Below are positions 28,130 through 38,254 of a stretch of 64,000 bases of DNA, in pieces. Below the pieces are notes generated by a model. It was not told the DNA's origin. It did no database searches and was given only the letters and a program-made list of their open reading frames with translations. This DNA is from Robertmurraya siralis (lineage in GTDB: Bacteria; Bacillota; Bacilli; Bacillales; Cytobacillaceae), in contig NZ_SWLZ01000004.1 in NCBI RefSeq assembly GCF_005502275.1, positions 1-64,000 of the forward strand, in the 5' to 3' direction. How positions within the stretch are numbered: position 1 is the first letter of the stretch; each line of letters opens with the position of its first letter. The translations under genes were made by a program, and so were the position numbers.

Positions 28130-29944
28130 ATGCGAGAGCAATCGTTTCCAAAGGTTTCTATTAAGAATTGGGTTGAAAAGAGCGAGCAGTCAATGAAAGG
28201 GAAAAAGATTGAGTCGCTTGAAAAAGATACATATGAGCAAATAAGATTGAAACCGCTTTACATGCAAAACGATCAAGAGGAAGTAAGCCAGTTTCCGGCA
28301 CAGTCCGATTTTAGAAGAGGAGCCTATTCTCTAGGTTATTTATCAAATCAATGGAAGGTGGCACAAAAACTTACGATTGATAAAAATTTAAATGAGCAAC
28401 TGTACAAAGCCATTTCTAAAGGACAAACAGCGCTCTCGTTTGAGATCAATGAAAGCGTGTTGGCAAAAGTTGAAGAATTAGAGGAAGAGCTGCTCCGTTA
28501 TCCATTTTCAATCAATGCGAAAGAATATCACCATGAATTTTTAAAGAAAATTCAAAGTCTGCCTCACTCTGGGAAGTGTTATGGTTATATCGGCATCGAT
28601 CCAGTTGCTCTTCTAGCAGAAAAAGGGATAGATAGGATTGAAGAAGGCTATCAGCAGATGTTTGAAGCGATCAATAATAGCCTAACTTCACTTCCTCGAA
28701 TACGGACCATTTTAGTGGATACAGTTCCATATCATAATGGTGGTGCTCATGCTGTGCAAGAATTGGCAATTGCAATTAGCACAGGGGTACAGCATATTGA
28801 AAAACTTGCGGAGTTCGGCTTATCAATCAAAACATTAGTGTCAAAAATTGTTTTTCAATTTTCGATAGGCGCAAATTTCTTTATGGAACTGGCAAAGCTT
28901 AGAGCGGCTCGAGTGTTATGGGATATGGTAACGAAAGCTTATGGAGTAGATGAAGAAGAGCGGGGAATGATTATTTCTGCTACGACCTCTCGCTTTACGA
29001 AAACGCTCTATGATCCTTATGTGAACATGTTAAGAGCGGGAAGTGAGGCCTTTGCAGCAGTATTGGGAGGAATTCAATATTTACATGTCAGCCCCTTTAA
29101 TGAGCCTGAAGGTAAAGAGACTGCTTTTTCGGATCGTATTGCAAGAAATACACAATTAATTTTACGAGATGAGTCCCACTTGGCAAAAACAATTGATCCA
29201 GCAGGTGGTTCCTGGTACGTGGAATCTTTAACGACAGAGCTTGTTGAAAAAGCATGGGAACTATTTTTGGCGATCGATGAAAAAGGTGGAATTGTTGAAG
29301 TGCTTAAACAAGGATGGATACAGACGGAGATTGCCAAAGTAAGAAAAAGGCGTGAAGAAGCGATAGCGACGAGGCAGCAAGCGATTGTGGGAACGAATAA
29401 ATATGTGGACTTACAAGGTGAATCATTAAAAAACGTGCAGGTAAGCGGAGTGCAGCATAGAGCCGAATTTCCACCAATTCCACAAGGGCGATTATCAGAG
29501 TCATATGAGGAGCTTAGGTTCAGTGCGCAGAAACTGAAAAAGCAAGGAGTAGATTTAGCTGTAGGACTGCTCACTTTAGGAGAATTAAAGTCTCATAAAC
29601 TGCGGACTGACTTTGCCAACGGATTTCTCGCACCAGCTGGTATTGAAGGAAAAATGAGTACAGAAATTCATGCAATAACTCATGCTTTAGAGTTTGTGAG
29701 AGAAACAGGCTATAAACATTACTGTCTTTGTGGAAGCAATGAGCAATATGCATCTTTCGGAATCGAGCTTGCCCAAAACATCAAAACAGCCTTCCCTCAC
29801 GTTCACTTGTATGTTGTTGGGCTTCCTGAAGAGCGGGAAAGCTGGGAAAAGGTCGGGATTGCTGGATTTATTCATTTAAAGAGCAACTGCTATCAAACCC
29901 TTGCTACGATTTTAGCTAATTTGGAGGTGGGCATAGATGACTAA
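28130..29944 (+). CDS. mutA: Methylmalonyl-CoA mutase small (beta) subunit
   Basis: A 604-residue mutase small subunit, homologous to the large subunit but non-catalytic. The TIM-barrel part is clear ([10 protein letters not shown], then [20 protein letters not shown] and [16 protein letters not shown]); the C-terminal cobalamin-domain remnant (about 480-600) lacks the DxHxxG cobalamin ligand motif. ATG 28130 has AAGGTGG 7 bases upstream; the frame opens earlier at 28067. It overlaps mutB by 8 bases, so translation is coupled. It supports conversion of methylmalonyl-CoA to succinyl-CoA. Confidence 0.92.
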   Translation: MREQSFPKVSIKNWVEKSEQSMKGKKIESLEKDTYEQIRLKPLYMQNDQEEVSQFPAQSDFRRGAYSLGYLSNQWKVAQKLTIDKNLNEQLYKAISKGQTALSFEINESVLAKVEELEEELLRYPFSINAKEYHHEFLKKIQSLPHSGKCYGYIGIDPVALLAEKGIDRIEEGYQQMFEAINNSLTSLPRIRTILVDTVPYHNGGAHAVQELAIAISTGVQHIEKLAEFGLSIKTLVSKIVFQFSIGANFFMELAKLRAARVLWDMVTKAYGVDEEERGMIISATTSRFTKTLYDPYVNMLRAGSEAFAAVLGGIQYLHVSPFNEPEGKETAFSDRIARNTQLILRDESHLAKTIDPAGGSWYVESLTTELVEKAWELFLAIDEKGGIVEVLKQGWIQTEIAKVRKRREEAIATRQQAIVGTNKYVDLQGESLKNVQVSGVQHRAEFPPIPQGRLSESYEELRFSAQKLKKQGVDLAVGLLTLGELKSHKLRTDFANGFLAPAGIEGKMSTEIHAITHALEFVRETGYKHYCLCGSNEQYASFGIELAQNIKTAFPHVHLYVVGLPEERESWEKVGIAGFIHLKSNCYQTLATILANLEVGIDD

Positions 29945-32141
29945 GCCGAATTTTAAGGCATTCTCTTTATTTGCGTCGAAAAGTGATTCGAAGGAAAAAT
30001 GGCAACGAAAAGCGAGAGAAGAAATTGCTCAAAATATGGAAGAGCTTCTTTTTGAAACAAATGAGCACATCAAAATCAAAGCGCTTTATACGAGTGAAGA
30101 TCGTCAAAATTTAGAGCAATTAGAGCATTTGCCCGGATTGCCGCCATATACGAGAGGGCCATATCCGACGATGTATGTTAATCGGCCGTGGACTGTCCGG
30201 CAATATGCCGGTTTTTCGACTGCAGAAGAAAGCAACGCCTTCTATCAGAGAAATTTAGCAATGGGGCAGAAAGGACTTTCCGTCGCCTTTGACTTAGCAA
30301 CACATCGCGGCTATGATTCCGATCATCCAAGAGTAGTAGGCGATGTGGGCAAAGCGGGGGTAGCGATTGATTCTGTACTCGATATGAAAACATTATTTGA
30401 AGGGATTCCGCTTGATCAAATGTCTGTCTCAATGACAATGAATGGTGCGGTCCTTCCGATTATGGCGTTTTACATCGTTACCGCAGAAGAGCAAGGGGTA
30501 TCGCAAGATAAACTTTCTGGAACAATCCAAAATGATATTTTGAAAGAGTATATGGTTCGCAATACGTATATTTACCCTCCCGAAATGTCGATGAGAATTA
30601 TCGCTGATATTTTTAAGTATACATCTACCTATATGCCTAAATTTAATAGTATTAGTATATCAGGATATCATATGCAGGAGGCTGGTGCACCAGCTGATAT
30701 CGAACTTGCTTATACTTTAGCTGACGGACTTGAATACGTGCGGACGGGTTTGACAGCAGGGATTGAAATCGATTCTTTTGCACCAAGACTGTCGTTTTTT
30801 TGGGCAATTGGCATGAACTATTTTATGGAAATCGCAAAAATGAGAGCAGCACGTCTTATTTGGGCAAAAATGATGAAAACTTTTCAACCGAAAAATCCAA
30901 AATCGATGGCGTTGCGTACTCATTCACAAACTTCCGGTTGGAGTTTGACTGAACAGGATCCGTTTAATAACGTTACCCGCACATTGATTGAAGCGCATGC
31001 GGCAGCGATGGGACATACACAATCGCTTCACACGAATGCCCTTGATGAAGCGATTGCTTTACCGACTGATTTTTCAGCGCGGATCGCTCGCAATACCCAG
31101 TTATTTTTACAAGAGGAAACAGGGATTACAGATGTGATTGATCCGTGGGCAGGTTCTTACTATGTCGAAGCCTTGACTGCAGAGCTGGCAGAACGGGCTT
31201 GGGAGCACATCGAAGAAATTGAGCAGCTTGGTGGAATGGCAAAAGCGATTGAAACAGGTCTTCCAAAAATGAAAATTGAAGAAGCGGCAGCAAGACGACA
31301 AGCGCAAATTGATTCCGGAAAAGAGACTATTATCGGCGTAAATCAATACAGACTCGAAAGGGAAGAACCGATAGAGATCCTTGATATCGACAATACGGCA
31401 GTGCGCTTAAGACAAATTGAAAAATTGGAAAAATTAAAAGCGGCACGCAATGAAGCAAAAGTAACGGAGGCGTTAAGGGCCATTACGGAAGCAGCGGAGT
31501 CGGGAGAGGGAAATCTTTTACAATTGGCTGTAGAAGCGGCACGAGTACGAGCTACACTTGGGGAAATTTCTTATGCAATTGAACAGGTAGTGAATCGCCA
31601 TAAAGCGGTGATACGTTCAATAAGTGGTGTGTATAGTTCTGCCTTTTCAAATGAGGAGGAAATTGCCGAGGTTCAGCGAATGACAGAGGAATTTTTAGAA
31701 AATGAAGGGAGACGCCCAAGAATTTTAATTGCCAAAATGGGGCAGGATGGACATGATCGAGGAGCGAAAGTAATTTCGACTGCTTTTGCCGATTTAGGAT
31801 TTGATGTCGATATCGGTCCGCTATTCCAAACGCCCGAAGAGACTGCCTTGCAGGCTGTGGAAAATGATGTGCATGTGATCGGGATGAGTTCCTTAGCAGC
31901 AGGTCATAAAACATTGCTGCCGCAGCTGCGAGCAGAATTAACAAATTTGGGGAGAGAAGATATTTTAGTGGTTGTCGGTGGAGTTATTCCTGCCCAGGAT
32001 TATCAGTTTTTATATGATAATGGAGCCGCAGCGATATTTGGACCAGGAACAGTAATTCCTGTGGCTGCACAAAAGGTGATTCACGCTATTTATGAAAGAC
32101 TGGGCTATGAGGAAGTGTCGAGTGAACATGACGGAGGATAA
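29937..32141 (+). CDS. mutB: Methylmalonyl-CoA mutase large (alpha) subunit
   Basis: A 734-residue adenosylcobalamin enzyme that isomerises (R)-methylmalonyl-CoA to succinyl-CoA. The N-terminal barrel has [10 protein letters not shown] and [16 protein letters not shown] in the substrate channel. The C-terminal B12 domain (about 595-730) has [11 protein letters not shown] with the cobalt-ligating His606, then [16 protein letters not shown] and [10 protein letters not shown]. Full length. It overlaps mutA at its start and meaB at its end, making a tight three-gene unit. Confidence 0.97.
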   Translation: MTKPNFKAFSLFASKSDSKEKWQRKAREEIAQNMEELLFETNEHIKIKALYTSEDRQNLEQLEHLPGLPPYTRGPYPTMYVNRPWTVRQYAGFSTAEESNAFYQRNLAMGQKGLSVAFDLATHRGYDSDHPRVVGDVGKAGVAIDSVLDMKTLFEGIPLDQMSVSMTMNGAVLPIMAFYIVTAEEQGVSQDKLSGTIQNDILKEYMVRNTYIYPPEMSMRIIADIFKYTSTYMPKFNSISISGYHMQEAGAPADIELAYTLADGLEYVRTGLTAGIEIDSFAPRLSFFWAIGMNYFMEIAKMRAARLIWAKMMKTFQPKNPKSMALRTHSQTSGWSLTEQDPFNNVTRTLIEAHAAAMGHTQSLHTNALDEAIALPTDFSARIARNTQLFLQEETGITDVIDPWAGSYYVEALTAELAERAWEHIEEIEQLGGMAKAIETGLPKMKIEEAAARRQAQIDSGKETIIGVNQYRLEREEPIEILDIDNTAVRLRQIEKLEKLKAARNEAKVTEALRAITEAAESGEGNLLQLAVEAARVRATLGEISYAIEQVVNRHKAVIRSISGVYSSAFSNEEEIAEVQRMTEEFLENEGRRPRILIAKMGQDGHDRGAKVISTAFADLGFDVDIGPLFQTPEETALQAVENDVHVIGMSSLAAGHKTLLPQLRAELTNLGREDILVVVGGVIPAQDYQFLYDNGAAAIFGPGTVIPVAAQKVIHAIYERLGYEEVSSEHDGG

Positions 32142-33252
32142 GAAGCCAGAATGGAGCGATCCGAATCAGCCTGAAAGGTATAATTCAGTTATTCGAACTG
32201 GGGTAACAGGATCGGAGCAAATAACATTCGCCCAAAAAAAGACCCGTTTTCAAAGAAAAAAAGTTAATGGTCCATCGCTTGAAAAGCTGTACAAAGGGGT
32301 TTTAGCAGGAGAACGTAGAGAGCTTGCGAGGGCCATTACACTGATTGAAAGCAATGCAGAATACCATTTTGCTCAAGCGCAGGAGCTTTTGCAGAAGCTT
32401 CTTCCTCATGCCGGAAGAGCATTAAGAATTGGAATTACCGGTGTTCCAGGTGCAGGAAAAAGTACGTTTATTGAAGCCCTTGGTAGTTTTCTTTGTGGCG
32501 AAGGATTAAGTGTGGCTGTTTTGGCCGTCGATCCAAGCTCTAATATTAGCGGTGGAAGTATATTAGGCGATAAAACAAGAATGGAACAGCTTGCAAGAAA
32601 TAAAAGGGCATTTATTCGCCCATCTCCGTCAAGTGGAAAGCTCGGCGGAGTTCATCGTAAAACAAGAGAAACGATGCTCGTGTGTGAAGCGGCTGGATTT
32701 GATGTCATATTAGTGGAAACAGTTGGGGTGGGGCAAAGTGAAGTCATTGTCAGAGAAATGGTTGATTTCTTTATGCTCCTAGTTTTAACAGGGGCAGGAG
32801 ACGAGCTTCAAGGGATGAAAAAAGGGATTATGGAGCTTGCTGACGCTGTCCTTGTTAATAAAGCAGACGGTGAAAATAAAAAGCGTGCTGAAAAAACAAA
32901 ACAAGAATATAATCAAATTCTTCACTTTCTCCAACCTGCGACAAAAGGGTGGGTAACAAAAGCTTATACATGTTCAGCATTAAAGAATGAAGGAATCGGG
33001 AATGTTTGGCGCACGGTTAAAGCGTTCGAGGAATCGACGAAACAATCAGGCATCTTTGCGGAGCGTCGCAGAGCCCAGACGAAGGAATGGATGAAATCGA
33101 TGATCATCGATCAACTGCAAACAGATTTCTTTCATCATCCCCTTGTAAAAGAACTGCTCCCAAAGTATGAAAATGAGGTAATTGCCGGAGATAAAACGGC
33201 TACTTCTGCGGTAAACAGCCTCTTTCAGCATTATTTTCAGGCAAAAAGTTAA
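32122..33252 (+). CDS. meaB: Methylmalonyl-CoA mutase-associated GTPase MeaB
   Basis: A G3E-family P-loop GTPase of about 376 residues that protects and reloads the cobalamin cofactor of the mutase. Visible are Walker [10 protein letters not shown], the Walker B and switch region [28 protein letters not shown] and the base-recognition NKADG. I start it at GTG 32122, six bases after GAGGAAG and inside the end of mutB; ATG 32128 or the open frame back to 32092 are alternatives. The first 60 residues, charged and poorly conserved, are longer than in many MeaB proteins. Confidence 0.93.
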   Translation: MNMTEDKKPEWSDPNQPERYNSVIRTGVTGSEQITFAQKKTRFQRKKVNGPSLEKLYKGVLAGERRELARAITLIESNAEYHFAQAQELLQKLLPHAGRALRIGITGVPGAGKSTFIEALGSFLCGEGLSVAVLAVDPSSNISGGSILGDKTRMEQLARNKRAFIRPSPSSGKLGGVHRKTRETMLVCEAAGFDVILVETVGVGQSEVIVREMVDFFMLLVLTGAGDELQGMKKGIMELADAVLVNKADGENKKRAEKTKQEYNQILHFLQPATKGWVTKAYTCSALKNEGIGNVWRTVKAFEESTKQSGIFAERRRAQTKEWMKSMIIDQLQTDFFHHPLVKELLPKYENEVIAGDKTATSAVNSLFQHYFQAKS

Positions 33253-33259
33253 AAAAAAA

Positions 33260-33283
33260 GGCTACCATTCCAAGATGGTAGCC
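33260..33283 (-). terminator. Hairpin after meaB, with its T tract on the minus strand
   Basis: A perfect 9-bp stem, GGCTACCAT with ATGGTAGCC, and a 6-base loop. Nine A residues precede it on the plus strand and no T tract follows, so it is an efficient terminator only for minus-strand transcription, although no minus-strand gene is seen to its right before 35.2 kb. It may still help end the mut operon. Confidence 0.6.
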
Positions 33284-33407
33284 AAATAGGGGTAATTATG
33301 GGATAGATCTTGCTTATTGTGTATTTACCCATTTACAAGAAAATAAAACATCTTTTCTTCTTTTTTTATCTTTCTTCCTCTACTTATAATAATTGCGAGT
33401 GGAATGG

Positions 33408-33437
33408 TTGTAAACATTGCACTGGTATTGGTATTAT
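33408..33437 (+). promoter_or_regulatory. Possible sigma-A promoter of the bacilliredoxin gene
   Basis: TTGTAA (33408-33413), an 18-base spacer and TATTAT (33432-33437), 35 bases upstream of the start codon. Confidence 0.4.
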
Positions 33438-33471
33438 GAAAAAGAAGAATAGATAAAAGGGAGCGATATAG

Positions 33472-33909
33472 ATGAACATGGATTTTAATTTATTCATGAA
33501 CGACGTAGTTCGCCAAGCTCGGCAAGAAATTGTCGCTGCAGGATATAAAGAGCTGACAACACCAGAAGAGGTGGATGCAGCGTTACAACAAAAAGGGACA
33601 ACACTAGTAATGGTGAATTCAGTTTGTGGCTGTGCTGGTGGGATTGCTCGCCCAGCTGCTATGCACTCCCTTCATTACGATAAAAGACCCGATCAATTAG
33701 TAACTGTATTTGCTGGACAAGACAAGGAGGCGACGGAAAAAGCTCGCTCTTACTTTACTGGCTATCCGCCATCCTCTCCATCATTTGCTTTATTAAAGGA
33801 TGGGGAACTTGTCACGATGATTGAGCGTCATGATATTGAAGGCCATGGTCCGATGGATGTTGTCCAAAAATTACAGGATGCATTTGAACAATATTGTGAA
33901 GAAGTTTAA
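33472..33909 (+). CDS. brxB: Bacilliredoxin BrxA/BrxB family (YphP/YqiW)
   Basis: A 145-residue thioredoxin-like protein with the family CGC motif, Cys52-Gly-Cys54, in [11 protein letters not shown]. Bacilliredoxins remove bacillithiol from oxidised protein thiols. The position between the bkd/mut region and yqjA matches yqiW (BrxB) in B. subtilis, which is why I prefer BrxB over the paralog BrxA. A strong terminator follows. Confidence 0.9.
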   Translation: MNMDFNLFMNDVVRQARQEIVAAGYKELTTPEEVDAALQQKGTTLVMVNSVCGCAGGIARPAAMHSLHYDKRPDQLVTVFAGQDKEATEKARSYFTGYPPSSPSFALLKDGELVTMIERHDIEGHGPMDVVQKLQDAFEQYCEEV

Positions 33910-33910
33910 G

Positions 33911-33938
33911 ACCTCGGTTTTTTTCCGAGGTTTTTTTG
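33911..33938 (+). terminator. Bacilliredoxin gene terminator
   Basis: CCTCGG and CCGAGG flank a seven-T loop and are followed by seven T. Confidence 0.85.
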
Positions 33939-34001
33939 ATACAATAAGATGTGCTGATTATTAGGATAAATTTGAAATATGGAAGGTACATGGGAGCAAT
34001 G

Positions 34002-34997
34002 ATGAAATTTCGGATAGGATATCGAACAATCAAGACCGCTTTAGGAACAACATTATCGATTTTGCTGGCACAAACAATAGGCCTCAATAATTTCGCATCT
34101 GCAGGGATATTAACCATTCTTTGCATTAAACCGACAAAGGTAAAGTCCGTTAAAGCTTCATGGGATAGAGTTCTTGCTTGCCTCATGGCCATGTTATTTT
34201 CCACGATCTTTTTTGAGGGCATTACATACCACCCGATTACAATTGGATTAATGCTGTTATTTTTCATCCCTACGGCGGTTATGTGTAAGGCTCAGGAAGG
34301 AATTGTTTCAAGCAGTGTCATCATTCTGCATATTTACATGGCTGGAAATGTCACCTTCGAACTTCTTCTCAATGAATTAGGCATTGTGATCATTGGTGTC
34401 GGAATGGCTTTAATAATGAATCTCTATATGCCGAGTGCAGGGAAGAAATTGATTCAATATCAGGCAGAGCTTGAAGATAATTTTCGGAAAATTATACTGG
34501 AAATTGTCCACTATTTAAGAACAAGTGACAGCAGCTGGGACGGAAGTGAACTTACCCGTACAGCAAGATTAATTGATGAAGCAAAAACAATGGCTTTCCA
34601 AGATGTAGAGAATCATTTTCGCCGCAATGACCATTTGTACTATCATTATTTTAAAATGCGTGAAAAGCAGTTCGAGATTATCGAGAGAATTTTGCCTTTA
34701 GTTGCCTCATTACCTGTTACAGTAGTACAAGGCCAAATGATCGGAGACTTTTTGGAGGAGCTGGCTGAGCATATAAGTCCTGGTGAAGTACCAAAGAATT
34801 TTCTAGAAAATCTGTTGGAGATGAGAGAGGAATTTCAAAGTATGGGGCTGCCGCAAACACGTGAAGAATTTGAAGTCCGCGCTGCCCTCTTGCAGCTAAC
34901 GAAGGAAATGGAACAATATTTGATGCTGAAAAACTCGTTCAAGTATTTGAAGAGAGAAAAGAAGAAGTATCGAAAAGGCAGTGTGGAATTACAGTAG
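34002..34997 (+). CDS. yqjA: Aromatic acid exporter family membrane protein (DUF939, YqjA-like)
   Basis: A 331-residue protein. The N-terminal half (about 15-150) has four to six hydrophobic segments typical of the ArAE_1/FUSC-like family; the C-terminal half is a soluble helical domain (QYQAELEDNFRKIILEIVHY onward). YqjA of B. subtilis has the same size, domain order and neighbourhood. ATG 34002 has GGGAGC 6 bases upstream; upstream Met codons lack support. The substrate is unknown; family members are proposed exporters. Confidence 0.82.
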   Translation: MKFRIGYRTIKTALGTTLSILLAQTIGLNNFASAGILTILCIKPTKVKSVKASWDRVLACLMAMLFSTIFFEGITYHPITIGLMLLFFIPTAVMCKAQEGIVSSSVIILHIYMAGNVTFELLLNELGIVIIGVGMALIMNLYMPSAGKKLIQYQAELEDNFRKIILEIVHYLRTSDSSWDGSELTRTARLIDEAKTMAFQDVENHFRRNDHLYYHYFKMREKQFEIIERILPLVASLPVTVVQGQMIGDFLEELAEHISPGEVPKNFLENLLEMREEFQSMGLPQTREEFEVRAALLQLTKEMEQYLMLKNSFKYLKREKKKYRKGSVELQ

Positions 34998-35023
34998 TTT
35001 TTTGGAGAATACTCTTTAAACAC

Positions 35024-35134
35024 AAGGCTTTGTTATATGTCGGTGTTGATCTTTGGCTCATTGCGTGTGAAACTAAGGCTTCACACGCAATGAGCCAAAG
35101 ATCGTTCAATCAACAATATTGTTTAACAAAGCTA
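35024..35134. repeat. Inverted-repeat element (copy 3)
   Basis: Starts AAGGCTTTGTTATATGTC and ends CAATATTGTTTAACAAAGC. The inner arms, GATCTTTGGCTCATTGCGTG (35048-35067) and its inverse at 35083-35106, are perfectly complementary over more than 20 bases, so transcripts would fold into one long hairpin. No gene fits inside. It lies between yqjA and the minus-strand lipoprotein gene. Confidence 0.75.
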
Positions 35135-35246
35135 TCGAAAGTAAACAATAGGAGAGTGTCGAAACATGAAACGTCCCCAAAAAATTTTCGTGAAATTTAT
35201 CTTTTGGGGGATAGTCGATTGTTAAACGTTCAGGTACCTTCTTATT

Positions 35247-35714
35247 TTAGCCCTCATAACTGAAGTCTGTCTCCACCTTATTTTCATCGATTTCTGTCGC
35301 TGTAATCCATGCTTCTAAAGTATAATCTCCAGGCTCGAGAAAGGAAAGAGTCTCAGAAAGATCGAGTTCATATTCAAGCTTTTCTCCCGGTGCCAATATT
35401 TCTTCTTCTACTGTAGCGGCAAACATTTTATCTGCTGAATACGTATAAACAATTGTCCCATCTTTGTCTTTGATAAAATAATCAAAATCCTGTGAAGAAG
35501 GGAATGTTATTTTTTCTTCTTTTTCCTGATTGTTTTGAATGGAGAGTTGGTATTGTAAATCAGTGATCTTATGGATAGAAATATTCATTTCTTCCCCGGA
35601 GCCTCCTCCGTTGCTGTTCTCATTTTTGGAGTTGTCTGCCGTTCCACAGCCTGCTAAGGTAGCAAAAAGGAAGGCAGTAATCACGACTGCTGTTTTCCTT
35701 AGAGAAATGATCAT
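35247..35714 (-). CDS. Lipoprotein with a BsuPI-like domain
   Basis: A 155-residue predicted lipoprotein. It has a signal peptide with lipobox LAGC (modified Cys23), a Ser/Asn/Gly-rich spacer (about 25-45), then an Ig-like beta domain similar to the intracellular proteinase inhibitor BsuPI family (LAPGEKLEYELDLSE, then LEPGDYTLEAW). ATG 35714 has GGTGATT 4 bases upstream; a GTG at 35726 is the alternative. It is on the strand opposite to its neighbours and occupies the place of yqjB in B. subtilis. Its role is unknown; protease inhibition is only a family-based possibility. Confidence 0.8.
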   Translation of the reverse strand: MIISLRKTAVVITAFLFATLAGCGTADNSKNENSNGGGSGEEMNISIHKITDLQYQLSIQNNQEKEEKITFPSSQDFDYFIKDKDGTIVYTYSADKMFAATVEEEILAPGEKLEYELDLSETLSFLEPGDYTLEAWITATEIDENKVETDFSYEG

Positions 35715-35785
35715 TGGAATCACCACTTTTTTTAATTTGTCTTCATTTAATTAGACTTCATTTCTGATAAAAGGTTACACGAAAA

Positions 35786-35809
35786 AAGAGTAGGGCATCC
35801 TACTCTTTA
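35786..35809 (-). terminator. Terminator downstream of prli42
   Basis: A perfect 10-bp stem, AAAGAGTAGG with CCTACTCTTT, around GCAT. The T tract is on the minus strand, consistent with ending the prli42 transcript before the lipoprotein gene. Confidence 0.75.
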
Positions 35810-35968
35810 AAGCTGTTCATATGTCCACTGTAAGCAGCTATTATAAAACTTCGCTCCTATCGATAGATTTAGCGAAAAAGGCGACAACGATACCAGCTTG
35901 TCCGCTGGTGAGCTTAGAGAAAAGCCACGAACCATTCATTTACAGCTGCTTGCATTTTCCGAAATGGT

Positions 35969-36064
35969 TTATATAAACATGGAAAGTCCAAGGAGAAGAG
36001 TTGATGCGAGCATCGCAAATATCATTAAGTAAACAATTACTTTTCTAGCCTTTTTATTTTTCAT
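35969..36064 (-). CDS. prli42: Prli42-like stressosome-associated miniprotein
   Basis: A 31-residue protein, MKNKKARKVIVYLMIFAMLA followed by STLLLGLSMFI. It has a short basic N-terminus and one membrane helix, the same length and layout as Listeria Prli42, which tethers the stressosome to the membrane. GGGAGGGAAAG sits 5 bases before the ATG. It is between a lipoprotein gene and mce. The identification rests on pattern, length and remembered similarity to the Listeria sequence; the link to a stressosome in this organism is inferred. Confidence 0.85.
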   Translation of the reverse strand: MKNKKARKVIVYLMIFAMLASTLLLGLSMFI

Positions 36065-36210
36065 TATCTTTCCCTCCCAATCTATACATCCTGTTTTCTA
36101 TTTTACTAGGTATTGCAGAAATGAACAACCGCTCAATTTTAGGAAGGAAATCGGCATATTTTAGCGAATATTTTAACTATATTGAGCTATGCTCAGGTGG
36201 GGGGAGAAGA

Positions 36211-36624
36211 ATGATTGAAAAAGTAGATCATATCGGAATTGCCGTTAAATCAATTTCGGAGTCATTGCCATTTTATACAGAAGTGCTTGGGCTTGAAATT
36301 CAGGGGATTGAAGAAATAGAAAGCGAAAAGGTAAAAGTAGCTTTTATAAAAATAGGCGGGACGAAGATAGAATTACTTGAACCCACAAGTCCAGAAAGTG
36401 CAATTGCAAAGCATATTGAGAAAAGGGGCGAGGGGATTCACCATGTGGCATTAGGGGTTGATTCCATTCAAGCAAGGATTGATGAAATGAAGAGAAAAGG
36501 GATTCAAATGCTCCAGGACAAAGCGAAAATAGGTGCAGGAGGGGCACTTGTAGCATTTATGCATCCGAAATCAACAGGTAAGGTGTTATGGGAGTTATGT
36601 GAAAAAACGGAAAAGGGAGAGTAG
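36211..36624 (+). CDS. mce: Methylmalonyl-CoA epimerase
   Basis: A 137-residue glyoxalase/VOC-fold protein that interconverts (S)- and (R)-methylmalonyl-CoA. It begins IEKVDHIGIAVKSI (metal ligand His) and has the second metal region GEGIHHVALGV and Glu in the C-terminal strands (GKVLWELCE). ATG 36211 has GGGGGGAG upstream; an open frame runs back to 36121 without a ribosome site. Four bases separate it from pccB. It links the carboxylase product to MutAB encoded 5 kb upstream. Confidence 0.93.
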   Translation: MIEKVDHIGIAVKSISESLPFYTEVLGLEIQGIEEIESEKVKVAFIKIGGTKIELLEPTSPESAIAKHIEKRGEGIHHVALGVDSIQARIDEMKRKGIQMLQDKAKIGAGGALVAFMHPKSTGKVLWELCEKTEKGE

Positions 36625-36628
36625 CGGA

Positions 36629-38176
36629 ATGGACATCTATGAAAAAATAAACGAACTTTACGATAAGAGAAGAGAAGTTGAACTTGGAGGTGGAGATGAA
36701 CGCATCGAAAAGCAACATGAAAAAGGAAAATTAACGGCAAGAGAACGCATTAATTTGCTTGTGGATGAAGGGAGCTTTGTTGAATTAAATCCCTTTATCG
36801 AGCATCGTTCACGGGATTTTGGATTAGAGTCTCAAAAGGGCCCAGGTGATGGAGTTGTAACAGGCTATGGCAAAGTCAATGGACGTTCTGTCTATTTATT
36901 TTCCCAGGATTTCACAGTGTTTGGCGGAGCGTTAGGGGAGATGCACGCTAATAAAATTGCCAACGTGATGGATCTGGCCGCAAAAAACGGAGCTCCCTTC
37001 ATCGGATTAAATGATTCTGGCGGGGCAAGAATTCAAGAAGGGGTTGTTTCGCTAGATGGATATGGCAAAATCTTTTATCGAAATTCAATTTATTCAGGAG
37101 TAATTCCACAAATTTCGGTCATTTTGGGACCGTGTGCAGGAGGGGCAGTCTATTCTCCTGCCATAACAGATTTTGTGTTTATGGTTGAAAAAACGAGTCA
37201 AATGTTTATAACAGGTCCAAAGGTGATTGAAACGGTGACAGGTGAGAAAATTAGTGCTGAAGATTTAGGTGGAGCAAGGGTCCATAATTCGATTAGTGGA
37301 AACGCTCATTTTCGGAGTGATTCTGAAGAAGAAATTATCAAAAGTGTAAGGTTATTATTAAGTTATTTACCACAAAATAGTGAGGAAAAGCCGCCGATGT
37401 TAATGGTTGCCGCTGAAGACGACTATCGTCCGAACTTAACCGACGTGATTCCGTTTGATGCGATTAGGCCATATGATGTAAGGGTTATCATTGATGAAGT
37501 CGTAGACAAAAATTCATTCCTTGAGATTCACAAAGACTTTGCTAGAAATATTGTTGTAGGATTAGCGCGGATAAAAGGGGAAGTGATCGGCTTAGTTTGT
37601 AATCAACCAAAGGTGATGGCCGGTGGACTTGATATTGATTCCTCCGACAAGGCTGCACGTTTTATTCGTTTTTGCGACAGCTTCAATATTCCGCTGATTA
37701 CCTTTGAGGATGTAACGGGATTTTTTCCAGGTGTTAAACAGGAGCATGGCGGCATCATCCGTCATGGTGCAAAAATCCTCTATGCTTATTCAGAAGCAAC
37801 CGTTCCGAAGCTTACGGTAATTTTAAGAAAGGCCTATGGTGGGGCTTATGTTGCATTAAATAGTAAATCCATTGGTGCTGATCTTGTTTTTGCTTGGCCC
37901 AATGCAGAAATTGCTGTTATGGGACCACAGGGGGCAGCGAACATTATTTTTGCGAAAGAAATTCAAAATAGCGAAAATCCGGAACAAACACGGGCGAAAA
38001 AAATTGAAGAATATCGAGAAAAGTTTGCTAATCCTTATGTGGCTGCAGGCATGGGCATGGTTGATGATGTCATTGATCCGCGAGAGACAAGGATCAAAAT
38101 CATTCAGTCTCTAGAGATGCTGCGAAATAAAAAGGAATCACGTCCGCATAAAAAGCATGGAAATATTCCTCTTTAG
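36629..38176 (+). CDS. pccB: Propionyl-CoA carboxylase beta / acyl-CoA carboxyltransferase
   Basis: A 515-residue carboxyltransferase of the PccB/MmdA type. Visible are GKLTARERINLLVDEGSF, the acyl-CoA oxyanion region GLNDSGGARIQEGV with GPCAGGAVYSPA, and in the C-terminal half QPKVMAGGLDIDSSDKAARF and YGGAYVAL. It carboxylates propionyl-CoA using carboxybiotin. ATG 36629 has AAGGGAGAG 6 bases upstream. No biotin carboxylase or carrier gene is adjacent, so AccC and AccB or genes outside the window must serve it. A decarboxylase role (MmdA) is less likely with mutase, MeaB and epimerase nearby. Confidence 0.9.
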   Translation: MDIYEKINELYDKRREVELGGGDERIEKQHEKGKLTARERINLLVDEGSFVELNPFIEHRSRDFGLESQKGPGDGVVTGYGKVNGRSVYLFSQDFTVFGGALGEMHANKIANVMDLAAKNGAPFIGLNDSGGARIQEGVVSLDGYGKIFYRNSIYSGVIPQISVILGPCAGGAVYSPAITDFVFMVEKTSQMFITGPKVIETVTGEKISAEDLGGARVHNSISGNAHFRSDSEEEIIKSVRLLLSYLPQNSEEKPPMLMVAAEDDYRPNLTDVIPFDAIRPYDVRVIIDEVVDKNSFLEIHKDFARNIVVGLARIKGEVIGLVCNQPKVMAGGLDIDSSDKAARFIRFCDSFNIPLITFEDVTGFFPGVKQEHGGIIRHGAKILYAYSEATVPKLTVILRKAYGGAYVALNSKSIGADLVFAWPNAEIAVMGPQGAANIIFAKEIQNSENPEQTRAKKIEEYREKFANPYVAAGMGMVDDVIDPRETRIKIIQSLEMLRNKKESRPHKKHGNIPL

Positions 38177-38254
38177 CAACAAAGAAAAATTTGCCGATTC
38201 TTGACTGAAACAGATATACTGAAATAGGAAGATATAGCGGAAGGGGTTACATCA

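Noticed and set aside
35030-35263. 77-codon plus-strand frame after yqjA
   Set aside because: Most of it is the perfect inverted repeat of the element; the coding appearance is accidental.
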